6,404 bases of DNA from Ferrithrix thermotolerans DSM 19514 (lineage in GTDB: Bacteria > Actinomycetota > Acidimicrobiia > Acidimicrobiales > Ilumatobacteraceae): positions 1-6,404 of the forward strand of contig CAMAQQ010000074.1 in assembly GCA_945860575.1 (NCBI GenBank), given 5' to 3'. Shown here in pieces: positions 1 through 6,404 of the stretch. Every line of letters starts with the position of its first letter. Position 1 is the stretch's first letter. A program made the translations under genes and the position numbers. The notes below the pieces were generated by a model. That model saw only the letters and a program-made list of their open reading frames with translations. It searched no databases and had not been told where the DNA came from.

Positions 1-72
1 GCGCCAGTTGCGCCGCCTGCGCCAGTTGTTGAAGCGCCAAAAGTTGCCGCGCCAGCACCAGCACCAAAGTTC
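1..72 (+). repeat. Ala/Pro-coding low-complexity linker repeat in E2
   Basis: GC-rich, short-period sequence encodes alternating Ala, Pro and Val. The 10-mer gcgccagttg occurs at 1-10 and again at 19-28, and a gccagcacca-type unit follows at about 50-66. This is the DNA behind the flexible inter-domain linker of E2 and probably expands and contracts by slippage. It is not a mobile element. Confidence 0.6.
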
Positions 73-798
73 ACGCAAGGTTCAGAGCGCGAAACAATTA
101 TTCCGCTCACAAAAATTCGCAAACTTACTGCAGCACACATGATTATGTCGCAAGCGGTAAGTGCGCATGCGTTTAGTGTTGTCGAAGTTGACTATGCAAA
201 TGTTGATGCAACTAGAAGTGAAGTCAAAGATCAATGGAAGCAAGCCGAAGGCTTTACGCTGACGTATCTTCCGTTTATCGCCCGAGCCATTGTTGAAGCG
301 TTGGCTGAGTATCCAAATCTCAACGCAAGTATCGAAGCCGACAAATTGGTCGTGCATAATTATGTCGACCTGGGCATCGCAGTTGACCTCGAGTTTCAAG
401 GTCTGCTCGTGCCAGTCGTGCGAAGTGCAGACAGCAAGCGCCTTCGTGCAATCGCTCGCGAAATTTCAGATCTTGCAACTCGTGCCCGCACTAGAAAACT
501 TACGCCAGACGAAATTCAAGGTGGAACATTTACGATTTCGAATAACGGCTCTGCTGGTTCGGTTCTTACTATGCCGATCATCAATCAGCCACAAGTAGCG
601 ATTATGTCGACTGATGCGATCGTGCGCAAGCCGGTCGTGGCGCGATTGGCTGACGGTTCTGAGAGCATTGCAATTCATCCAGTTGGCAATCTCGCGATGA
701 GCTGGGATCATCGCGCATTTGACGGGGCATATGCAGCGGGATTTCTCGCAAAAGTAAAGCGAGTTCTTGAAACACAGGATTGGTCAGCGGAGATCTAA
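1..798 (+). CDS. 2-oxoacid dehydrogenase complex E2 (dihydrolipoyl acyltransferase), C-terminal part
   Basis: This partial gene enters from the left edge in frame 1; 265 residues are visible. The first ~24 are an Ala/Pro-rich flexible linker of the kind that joins E2 domains. The rest is the 2-oxoacid dehydrogenase acyltransferase catalytic domain, which passes an acyl group from lipoamide to CoA. The active-site motif DHRAFDG is intact, with the catalytic His at 709-711 and Asp at 721-723. Other family landmarks are LVPVVRSAD and GTFTISNNGSAGS. The domain that opens with IRKLTAAHMIMSQAVSAHAF resembles the branched-chain or pyruvate E2 group, but the substrate (pyruvate, branched-chain or 2-oxoglutarate) cannot be decided here. 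The lipoyl and E1/E3-binding domains would lie outside the window. An ATG at 139 is inside the catalytic domain and is not the true start. The stop lies 3 bases before the LipB-LipA gene, which makes the cofactor for this kind of enzyme. Confidence 0.93.
   Translation, partial: APVAPPAPVVEAPKVAAPAPAPKFTQGSERETIIPLTKIRKLTAAHMIMSQAVSAHAFSVVEVDYANVDATRSEVKDQWKQAEGFTLTYLPFIARAIVEALAEYPNLNASIEADKLVVHNYVDLGIAVDLEFQGLLVPVVRSADSKRLRAIAREISDLATRARTRKLTPDEIQGGTFTISNNGSAGSVLTMPIINQPQVAIMSTDAIVRKPVVARLADGSESIAIHPVGNLAMSWDHRAFDGAYAAGFLAKVKRVLETQDWSAEI
789..792 (+). promoter_or_regulatory. Shine-Dalgarno of the lipB-lipA gene
   Basis: GGAG lies inside the last codons of the E2 gene, 9 bases before the GTG at 802. 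It is the best-placed ribosome binding site seen in the window and supports GTG 802 as the real start, even though no ATG is available there. Confidence 0.6.
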
Positions 799-801
799 AT
801 C

Positions 802-2421
802 GTGTCGCGCGAAGATACAAAAGGCGCAACGAAACTTAATGTTCGTTGGCTTGGCAAAGTGCCTTATCGCGAAGCGCTCGCAGTGCAAACTGCAATGTTC
901 TCGCAGTCATCAAATCAGCATTTGTTGATGCTCGAGCATCCGCATGTTTTTACTTACGGGTCAAGTGCGGATTTAAAAAATAATCTCAAGTGCGATCCAA
1001 AGCAAGTTGGTGCCGAACTTGTAAAAGTCAATCGTGGCGGTGACATCACCTATCACGGCCCTGGCCAACTAGTCGTCTATCCGATTCTTTCACTTGAAGC
1101 AAAGCACGGCGTCGGCGGACCAGCCGATATGCAGGCATACGTGTGCGGTGTTGAGCAACTCGTGATTGACACACTTGCTGATTTGGGCGTGACCAATGCA
1201 GGTCGCTTGGATGGGTACCCCGGTGTGTGGATCGATCACAAGTCAATGACGCCGAAAAAGATTTGCGCGATCGGCGTGCGAATTTCACGTGGGCGCACAA
1301 TGCATGGGTTTGCATTAAATGTTTCGACTGATCTCGCGTTTATGCGCGAGCACATCGTGCCTTGTGGTATCGCCGAGTACCCAGTCACGTCACTCGCAGA
1401 ACTTGGTTTTAACTTTTCGGTTCAGCAAGTTGCCGATGTGGTGGCAAGATTGGCAGCCAAGCGTTGGGCAAACGGCAATTTTGATCGTCATGATGTCGCG
1501 TGGACAGCAGTAAATGAAAATCTCAACGCTTCGTCAAATATCCAGATAACTGAGCGCAAGCCTGAGTGGTTGCGACCGCATGTCAATCATGGCCCAGAAG
1601 TTCTTGCAACCAAAAAAACTTTGCGTGAATTGAACCTTGTCACTGTTTGCGAAGAAGCAGGGTGTCCTAATTTGTCAGAATGTTGGGCCGACGGCACCGC
1701 AACAATGATGGTCTTAGGTGAGCGGTGCACTCGTGCTTGCGGCTTTTGTTTAATTGACACGCGCAAACCACTTGCCCCCGACGCAAACGAACCACTTCGT
1801 GTCGCTCAAGCAGTTCTAAAAATGCAACTTGAACACGCTGTTTTGACGATGGTCGCACGCGATGATCTGGCCGATGGCGGAATGGCCCATGTTGCACAAT
1901 GCGTTCGCGAAATTCGCCGACTTTCACCCAATACGCGCGTTGAAACTTTAATTTCAGACGCCAAAGGCACCGACGCGCTTGACGCAATTTTTCTTGAGCG
2001 ACCAGATGTTTTGAATCACAACATAGAAACAGTCGCACGCTTACAGCGCCAAGTTCGCCCGTCGGCAGGTTATGCCCGAAGCCTCTCAGTTTTGGCGCGC
2101 GCGAAAGCCGCAGGACTAGTTACGAAATCTGGTTTCATGTTGGGCCTTGGTGAAACAAAAACCGAAGTCGAAGCGACACTGATCGACCTTGCAGCAGTCG
2201 GCGTGCAGATTGTCACCATCGGTCAATACTTGCGACCATCTGTCGAACATTTGCCGGTTGTGCGATGGGCCGACCCGAGCGAGTTCAGTCATTATGCAAG
2301 TTTTGGCGAGAAACTTGGCATCAAACATGTTGAAGCGAGTCCGTTGACAAGATCTAGTTATCATGCCAAGCATGCCGCCGAACAAACCGTTTCTGTGCAA
2401 CTCGTGAGTATTCGATCATGA
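802..2421 (+). CDS. lipB-lipA: Fused octanoyltransferase LipB - lipoyl synthase LipA
   Basis: One uninterrupted 539-residue frame encodes both steps of lipoate assembly. Residues ~12-220 are LipB, which transfers octanoate from acyl carrier protein to a lipoyl-domain lysine. It has the RGGDITYHGPGQL motif (78-90), the catalytic Lys (K153, KICAIG) and the catalytic Cys (C188, PCGI). Residues ~250-525 are LipA, the radical-SAM enzyme that inserts two sulfurs. The auxiliary cluster motif CX4CX5C is C283/C288/C294, the radical-SAM CX3CX2C is C309/C313/C316, and RSSY (517-520) supplies the serine ligand of the auxiliary cluster. The linker is about 25-30 residues (~221-250). LipB and LipA are normally separate proteins of about 220 and 300 residues, so neither half is shortened. 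The GTG start at 802 has GGAG 9 bases upstream and sits 3 bases after the E2 stop. In-frame GTGs at 1438 and 1441 lie inside the LipB domain, so I see no separate lipA start at the junction. Confidence 0.95.
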   Translation: MSREDTKGATKLNVRWLGKVPYREALAVQTAMFSQSSNQHLLMLEHPHVFTYGSSADLKNNLKCDPKQVGAELVKVNRGGDITYHGPGQLVVYPILSLEAKHGVGGPADMQAYVCGVEQLVIDTLADLGVTNAGRLDGYPGVWIDHKSMTPKKICAIGVRISRGRTMHGFALNVSTDLAFMREHIVPCGIAEYPVTSLAELGFNFSVQQVADVVARLAAKRWANGNFDRHDVAWTAVNENLNASSNIQITERKPEWLRPHVNHGPEVLATKKTLRELNLVTVCEEAGCPNLSECWADGTATMMVLGERCTRACGFCLIDTRKPLAPDANEPLRVAQAVLKMQLEHAVLTMVARDDLADGGMAHVAQCVREIRRLSPNTRVETLISDAKGTDALDAIFLERPDVLNHNIETVARLQRQVRPSAGYARSLSVLARAKAAGLVTKSGFMLGLGETKTEVEATLIDLAAVGVQIVTIGQYLRPSVEHLPVVRWADPSEFSHYASFGEKLGIKHVEASPLTRSSYHAKHAAEQTVSVQLVSIRS

Positions 2422-2498
2422 ATACAACGATGCACAAAATAAATCGCATAACTGTTGATGCTGTGAACGATTATCAAAATGGTGTGTTAGTTAAGTGA
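2418..2498 (+). CDS. possible 26-residue small protein or translational relay ORF
   Basis: Between the LipB-LipA stop and the peptidase start lies an ATG frame of 26 codons. Its ATG overlaps the upstream TGA as ATGA (2418-2421). Its own TGA overlaps the next gene's GTG as GTGA (2495-2498). The peptide begins MNTTMHKINRITV and ends NGVLVK. It is polar with no membrane segment or signal peptide, and I do not recognise it. A weak GTGAG lies about 9 bases before its start. Precise 4-base overlaps at both ends are the usual signature of coupled genes, so ribosomes may pass through it to reach the peptidase GTG. A 27-codon frame could also arise by chance, and nothing in the peptide itself argues for a function. 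Confidence 0.4.
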   Translation: MNTTMHKINRITVDAVNDYQNGVLVK

Positions 2499-3619
2499 GC
2501 GGTTTGGTCGCAACCAAGAGTGCGGGTGCGCTTTATGCGTCGCGAATTTCGCGCGTACGCCAAGAGATGCAACGCCGCTCGATTGACGCCACATTGCTGA
2601 GTATCGGCCATGATTTGCCATACCTGACTGGTTACTATGCAATGCCACTTGAGCGTTTAACAATGCTTGTTGTCACCCACGAATCAGTGGCGGCGTTAGT
2701 TGTGCCAAGACTTGAAGCTCCTCGAGTCACACCGTTTGATGATGTCTTTCGCATTGTGCCGTGGGGTGAAACTGAAAACCCAGTTTCAATCGTCGCCAAA
2801 CTTCTTGGCGGTGCCAAAACTATTGCCGTCGGCGATCAAATGTGGGCGCGGTTTTTGGTTGAGTTGATGAGTTTCGTAACGAGTGCAAAATTTGTTCGCG
2901 CGGTTGATGTTGTCGGCCCAATGCGTATGGCAAAAGATGCTGATGAAATCGCAGCGTTGCAGGCGGCCGGTGCTGCAGCCGATCGTGTGGCAATGCAACT
3001 TCAGGCGGGCGAGATTGACCTTGTCGGTCGTACAGAAGCTCAAGTGTCCGCAGATATTTCGGCGCGATTAATCGATCAGGGTCATGACGTCGTCAATTTT
3101 GCGATCGTTGCCGCGGGTGAAAACGCGGCGAGTCCGCATCATCACGCTGGACCGCGAGTAATACAAAAAAACGAAATCGTGTTGTGCGACTTCGGTGGCA
3201 CGATGAACGGCTACTGCAGCGACATCACCAGGTGTGTGTTTGTCGGTACACCGTCTCGAAAAATTACCAGCGCATATTCTGTTTTACACGCCGCACAGGC
3301 CGCTGGTGTCAAGGCAGGTATCGTCGGCGCAACTTGCGAATCAGTTGACGCAGCAGCACGAAAAGTTATAGATGATGCTGGCTTTGGCGATTTCTTTATC
3401 CACCGCACAGGTCATGGCATCGGAATGGAAGCGCACGAAGACCCGTACATGGTGAGTGGCAACAAACTGCCAATCGTTGCGGGCCATGCGTTCAGTGTCG
3501 AACCAGGAATCTACTTGCCGGGTAAATGGGGAATGCGTCTTGAAGACATCGTCGTCGCCACCGACAACGGCCCAATGTCAATGAACAATGTTGATCATTC
3601 GCTAGTGATTTTGAATTAA
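2495..3619 (+). CDS. M24 family metallopeptidase (Xaa-Pro aminopeptidase / prolidase type)
   Basis: The 374-residue protein has the two-domain layout of aminopeptidase P and prolidase: a creatinase-like N-terminal domain (~17-140, with LPYLTGYYA near 41-49) and a pita-bread catalytic domain (~150-370). All five dinuclear metal ligands are visible: D232 (CDFGG), D243 (CSDITR), H307 (RTGHGIG), E336 (VEPGIY) and E350 (RLED). The SPHHHAGP segment (213-220) supplies the usual substrate-site histidine. These enzymes cleave bonds next to proline, either in dipeptides or at peptide N-termini; the sequence does not decide which. No signal peptide is seen, so it is probably cytoplasmic. A TAA directly before GTG 2495 makes this the most upstream possible start. 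The GTG overlaps the small ORF's stop, and the peptidase stop overlaps the next gene by one base (TAATG), so it is likely translated by coupling. The Shine-Dalgarno is poor. Confidence 0.92.
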   Translation: MSGLVATKSAGALYASRISRVRQEMQRRSIDATLLSIGHDLPYLTGYYAMPLERLTMLVVTHESVAALVVPRLEAPRVTPFDDVFRIVPWGETENPVSIVAKLLGGAKTIAVGDQMWARFLVELMSFVTSAKFVRAVDVVGPMRMAKDADEIAALQAAGAAADRVAMQLQAGEIDLVGRTEAQVSADISARLIDQGHDVVNFAIVAAGENAASPHHHAGPRVIQKNEIVLCDFGGTMNGYCSDITRCVFVGTPSRKITSAYSVLHAAQAAGVKAGIVGATCESVDAAARKVIDDAGFGDFFIHRTGHGIGMEAHEDPYMVSGNKLPIVAGHAFSVEPGIYLPGKWGMRLEDIVVATDNGPMSMNNVDHSLVILN

Positions 3620-4341
3620 TGCGTCTAGATGCCGCGACATTTTTATTGCAATGGTCGACGGGCGGCCTCGCGTTTTTATGGTTCACACTTCGTAGCAAAG
3701 AAATTTCACTTGGTTATTCGAAGTTGTTGCGCGCGACCTACGGCGTGTTGGCGGCGCTTGGCGCTGTTGCAGGTTTTTATTTTGACGTCGTGCTCATCCG
3801 TGAGATTGCTGCTGTTGCAGCGGCGGGCATTTCATTAGCGACTTTCGCTAAACGCGATTCACGAACTGATTTGGTCGCAGTTGGTGTCGGCGCAGTTGGT
3901 TTGATTGCTTCGGTCGTCGCAAATGGCGGCGGTGTTGTCGACTTGTTGCGTGTGATTGTCGGTGCGGCGTTTCTTGGCGCAGTCACCGATTTGATGCTGC
4001 TCGGGCACTGGTATTTGGTGCAGCCAGGCATGACACGCAAGTTGCTTAACGAGTTGACAAATGCGGTGCTTGTGATTTGGCTGCTCGAAGTTGTGGTTAT
4101 GATTTTGCCGACCGGCATGATCAGCGTTTTGAATGGATCAATTGATGACGGATGGGATGGCATTCTTGGATATTTTTGGTTGGGTTGCGCGGCGCTTACC
4201 GGCGTGCTTGTGTTATTGACTCGAGCAGCGCTGAAAGAGCGAAGTTACTCGGCAGTGATGGCTGCGACTGGTTTGAGTTATTTGGCGATTCTCACGGCAT
4301 TCGGCACCGACCTCGTCGCCCGCGCCACCCTCGCACTTTAA
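3619..4341 (+). CDS. hypothetical eight-helix integral membrane protein with GHWYL motif
   Basis: I do not recognise this 240-residue protein by family name. Hydrophobic stretches suggest about eight membrane helices, at roughly 5-24, 40-60, 62-78, 84-102, 108-128, 147-167, 183-203 and 211-232. There is no cleavable signal peptide and no large soluble domain. A striking segment, GHWYLVQPGMTRK (129-141), follows helix 5. It contains the protein's only histidine (H130) and is preceded by a buried Asp (D124). Glu157 lies in helix 6. I recall similar GHWYL-P segments in uncharacterised bacterial membrane proteins, which suggests a conserved site, but this is memory and not a search result. Its ATG shares one base with the peptidase stop, so expression is probably coupled to the operon. 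It could be a transporter, a redox or cofactor-binding protein, or an accessory to a membrane complex. Confidence 0.85.
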   Translation: MRLDAATFLLQWSTGGLAFLWFTLRSKEISLGYSKLLRATYGVLAALGAVAGFYFDVVLIREIAAVAAAGISLATFAKRDSRTDLVAVGVGAVGLIASVVANGGGVVDLLRVIVGAAFLGAVTDLMLLGHWYLVQPGMTRKLLNELTNAVLVIWLLEVVVMILPTGMISVLNGSIDDGWDGILGYFWLGCAALTGVLVLLTRAALKERSYSAVMAATGLSYLAILTAFGTDLVARATLAL

Positions 4342-4368
4342 TTTTTAACTGCCCGCGAGGGCGAATTT
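4328..4368 (+). terminator. possible terminator between convergent genes
   Basis: Two alternative hairpins overlap here. CCCTCGC (4328-4334, in the last codons of the membrane protein gene) can pair with GCGAGGG (4355-4361) around a 20-base loop. Alternatively GCCC (4351-4354) pairs with GGGC (4359-4362) around a GNRA-type GCGA tetraloop. A short TTTT follows at 4366-4369. The T-run is short and separated from either stem, so this is a weak intrinsic-terminator candidate for + strand transcription. For the - strand no good T-run follows. Confidence 0.35.
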
Positions 4369-4374
4369 TCTAGT

Positions 4375-6234
4375 TCAGATCTTTGATAGGAGTTTGAAGA
4401 GGACAGGTTCAAGTTGGGCGCCACCAGAAACTGTTAAATGATCCTCGTCTAGATACCAAACTTTTCCGTTCTTGCCACCAAAGCAAGTTTCTTGATCACA
4501 CAACGAATCAAAAGGATCAATGATCGTGAGATTGCCGTACTTGCTCTGAAGTTCTCGAAGGTATTTAATTCGCAATTCGTTACGCAATTGTTCTGAACGA
4601 GACCGTGATTGATCAGATGGTTGGCTGATCAACGAAGGAGGATGCCAGGTTTGCATATAAGGGTTGTCGAGAAATACAACCAATTTTTTTACCTTTGGAT
4701 TTTTGAGATATCGCTCCCAGTGTTCGGCATACGACTTCTCAATTTCATTGCTATACGGATCGCGGAAATATGAAAAAATAGACATTTCTTGGTTATCAAA
4801 CAACTTCGTGGCATCAGCCAAAACATCTATCTGGCCAGCAGTAACTCGACTGCTAAGTCTCAACTCTTGGGTAATTTTGATGAATGTGTGGAGGATTGTT
4901 CCTGCATGTGAGTTGCCTTCAAGAAGTACAAATCCAGTTGAATCCGCAAAGTCAATATCGCAGTTAATAACAGGGCCAGTACAACCTGCAGGGACTCTTT
5001 CCCATGCGGGGTAAGCCTGGGTTTGGTTATATCGCAGATTTCCAAAGCCCATCAACGCGCCCATCAGACAAAGAGTCGCCGCTTGTCCAAAAGCGAAGAG
5101 TTTCAAGATATTTCGAGTTCCTCCACTATTTCGATCGTGATATAGATACTCAATATTTCGGTGTAGATACTCGGCTGCAATTATCGTCAGGATCAGGCAC
5201 AATAATTTAAGAAGAGTGGAAGCGCCAAAAATTTGTTGTACAAAAAGAATAATCGGCCAATGAACTAAGTACACCGAATATGAGCGATCACCCAGCCACT
5301 GAAATATCTTTGGAAGCCCAATTTGTTCGGAGTTCTTGAATGCCAATGGCATTGTAAAAATGAACAACGCTGTTGAGAAAGTAATTACCAACGCATCCAG
5401 CCCAAGTTGGTGCTCTCGCGCACCGACAATAAGGCTTCTTAAAATTCCTAAGAATGAAATAGTTGCGACGACCTGAGCGATTTTTTCTTGATATTTGAAG
5501 TTGGTCTTCGGCATTTTCCCGACTACTTGGGCTACGAAAACGCCAGCCAATAACTGCCATGCCCGAGAGTGAAAAGAATAAAAAGGAAACAGATCTGAAT
5601 TTGAAAAAAATCGCTGAGCATCAGGAAGATTTCGAAAATTAAAACAGCTATAGAGACTCAAGGCGGCAATCACTGTGACGACGATCATCGCAAACAAGCC
5701 AGAGAGGCTCACCTTGAATCTTTTTAGTATGAGAAATAAAATTCCGAGTGCAATATAGAATTGTTCTTCAACTGAAAGCGACCAAGTGTGTGTCAATGGG
5801 TTCGGATACAGCGGATTGAAGTAGTCGATTTTTCTTGCAAGTAAAACGTAATTTGCGAAAAATAACGAAGATCCAACACCTGTACGGGCTGTCTCTTGCT
5901 GAACGTGAATAAAAGATTGAGTTAGAAACGAAATGACAAATACGCCTATGATCACAACAAGGAATGTGGGGTAAAGCCTTTGAGCACGCCGTTTGAGAAA
6001 ATTCAATAAAGAAAATCTTTGGCCTTCGGACTCTTGTCTAAGGATTGATGACATAATCACAAAGCCAGACACGACAAAAAATACGTCTACTCCGCGGTAT
6101 CCAGCCGGAACCGAAAGAAACGCAAAGTCAATGTGGTTAAGAACTACGAAGAGAATTGCGATCGCTCGCAGTAGTTGTATATCTTGTCGAAAACTAGTCG
6201 TATCCGAAATATGCGAACTACTAAATTGATTCAT
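4375..6234 (-). CDS. OafA/YrhL-type acyltransferase 3 with C-terminal SGNH domain
   Basis: The 619-residue protein has the architecture of membrane O-acyltransferases that acetylate surface glycans such as O-antigen or peptidoglycan. Residues ~15-400 are the multi-helix acyltransferase-3 domain, with LLRAIAILFVVLNH (conserved H34), GYRGVDVFFVVSGF (45-58), KRRAQRLYP (81-89), HTWSLSVEEQFY (149-160) and GDRSYSVYLVHWP (315-327). Residues ~430-615 form an SGNH-hydrolase-like domain: block I is GNSH (440-443, usually GDSH, with nucleophile S442), N524 in FLDNP may fill block III, and DEDH (596-599) gives the D-x-x-H block V. Cysteine pairs C418/C425 and C579/C584 may form disulfides outside the membrane. 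The ATG at 6234 is 8 bases after the amidase stop with no clear Shine-Dalgarno. Hand-counted lines at 5581-5640 and 5701-5760 are only 32-33% GC, against 48% and 60% in two + strand lines (1801-1860, 3301-3360); other lines here reach 48-55%. That is compatible with transfer but patchy. Confidence 0.92.
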   Translation of the reverse strand: MNQFSSSHISDTTSFRQDIQLLRAIAILFVVLNHIDFAFLSVPAGYRGVDVFFVVSGFVIMSSILRQESEGQRFSLLNFLKRRAQRLYPTFLVVIIGVFVISFLTQSFIHVQQETARTGVGSSLFFANYVLLARKIDYFNPLYPNPLTHTWSLSVEEQFYIALGILFLILKRFKVSLSGLFAMIVVTVIAALSLYSCFNFRNLPDAQRFFSNSDLFPFYSFHSRAWQLLAGVFVAQVVGKMPKTNFKYQEKIAQVVATISFLGILRSLIVGAREHQLGLDALVITFSTALFIFTMPLAFKNSEQIGLPKIFQWLGDRSYSVYLVHWPIILFVQQIFGASTLLKLLCLILTIIAAEYLHRNIEYLYHDRNSGGTRNILKLFAFGQAATLCLMGALMGFGNLRYNQTQAYPAWERVPAGCTGPVINCDIDFADSTGFVLLEGNSHAGTILHTFIKITQELRLSSRVTAGQIDVLADATKLFDNQEMSIFSYFRDPYSNEIEKSYAEHWERYLKNPKVKKLVVFLDNPYMQTWHPPSLISQPSDQSRSRSEQLRNELRIKYLRELQSKYGNLTIIDPFDSLCDQETCFGGKNGKVWYLDEDHLTVSGGAQLEPVLFKLLSKI

Positions 6235-6242
6235 CCGCGAGG

Positions 6243-6404
6243 TTAGGGAGCTACAAGTGGCCAGGGTTGAGTGCGCTCGACTGCTAACGCGAGTTCGAGG
6301 AGAAGTGGCTCTTCGAAGTGCCTAGCCATGATTTGCATGCCGACGGGCAAACCATCTACTAAACCAACTGGCACCGAAATGCCGGGGTTGCCATAAATAT
6401 TTGC
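6243..6404 (-). CDS. amidase-signature family enzyme, C-terminal fragment
   Basis: The last 53 codons of a gene entering from the right edge are visible, ending in TAA (tta at 6243-6245 on the + strand). Reading inward, the peptide runs [15 protein letters not shown], then [16 protein letters not shown], then [20 protein letters not shown]. The NPGISVPVG and GLPVGMQI blocks are the standard C-terminal part of the amidase-signature fold, which hydrolyses amide bonds with a Ser-cisSer-Lys triad. The triad itself lies beyond the window. The ending with [13 protein letters not shown] looks more like a stand-alone amidase than the GatA subunit of the tRNA amidotransferase, but this is a judgement from pattern memory. 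The stop is 8 bases upstream of the acyltransferase ATG, so both - strand genes may share a transcript. Confidence 0.88.
   Translation of the reverse strand, partial: ANIYGNPGISVPVGLVDGLPVGMQIMARHFEEPLLLELALAVERTQPWPLVAP

Noticed and set aside
1..72. Short repeats at the left edge as a CRISPR or mobile element
   Set aside because: The repeats are in frame, encode Ala/Pro, and continue directly into the E2 catalytic domain, so they are a protein linker.
82..399. Open frame of 105 codons on the - strand opposite E2
   Set aside because: It covers the conserved E2 catalytic domain and shows no family pattern or start signal.
1514..1549. Short out-of-frame ATG frame in the LipB-LipA linker (MKISTLRQISR)
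   Set aside because: Eleven codons ending in a stop, with no ribosome binding site; it is a by-product of the linker sequence.
1438..1572. A separate lipA start inside the fused frame (GTG at 1438 and 1441, TTG at 1570)
   Set aside because: The GTGs are still within the LipB domain and the TTG falls inside LipA's conserved KPEWLRP segment; none has a convincing Shine-Dalgarno at the expected place. One fused protein is the simpler reading.
1667..2038. Open frame of 123 codons on the - strand opposite LipA
   Set aside because: It lies wholly across the conserved LipA cysteine motifs and has no recognisable pattern, so it is a shadow.
3777..4163. Open frame of 128 codons on the - strand opposite the membrane protein
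   Set aside because: Its Thr/Ser/Pro-rich composition is what the antisense of a hydrophobic GC-rich gene gives, it has no domain pattern, and the + strand gene is better supported by coupling and helix pattern.
6235..6242. Promoter for the acyltransferase in the gap after the amidase
   Set aside because: Only 8 bases separate the genes and no -10/-35 pattern could be supported in the amidase tail.

Overview
The window looks like chromosomal DNA from a bacterium of roughly 50% GC, most likely an actinobacterium. A lineage such as Acidimicrobiia is my best guess, based on the style of the amidase C-terminus, the E2 and the membrane protein; I have no marker gene to prove it. The DNA is almost entirely coding. 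No RNA genes, insertion sequences, CRISPR arrays or stretches over 300 bases without a gene were seen.

Layout: five genes run on the + strand with almost no spacing. (1) The C-terminal part of a lipoyl-dependent 2-oxoacid dehydrogenase E2 acyltransferase (1-798). (2) A single 539-codon reading frame joining a complete LipB octanoyltransferase to a complete LipA lipoyl synthase (802-2421). (3) A possible 26-codon small ORF whose start overlaps the lipA stop and whose stop overlaps the next start (2418-2498). (4) An M24 (Xaa-Pro type) metallopeptidase (2495-3619). (5) An eight-helix membrane protein of unknown function (3619-4341). Overlapping or nearly touching stops and starts suggest one translationally coupled operon. 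A short intergenic stretch with hairpin potential (about 4328-4368) separates it from two convergent - strand genes: an OafA-type acyltransferase with a C-terminal SGNH domain (4375-6234) and, upstream of it on that strand, the C-terminal end of an amidase-signature enzyme (6243-6404).

How they work together: LipB moves octanoate from acyl carrier protein to lipoyl domains, and LipA inserts the two sulfurs that turn it into lipoate. The E2 encoded just upstream belongs to a family that carries such lipoyl domains, so the first two genes place an acceptor enzyme and its cofactor assembly side by side. The peptidase and membrane protein have no obvious link to lipoate. The acyltransferase probably modifies a cell-surface glycan, and parts of it are clearly more AT-rich than the + strand genes.

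The most noteworthy observation is the LipB-LipA fusion with all catalytic residues preserved in both halves. Next are the tiny bridging ORF and the uncharacterised membrane protein with its single-histidine GHWYL motif.
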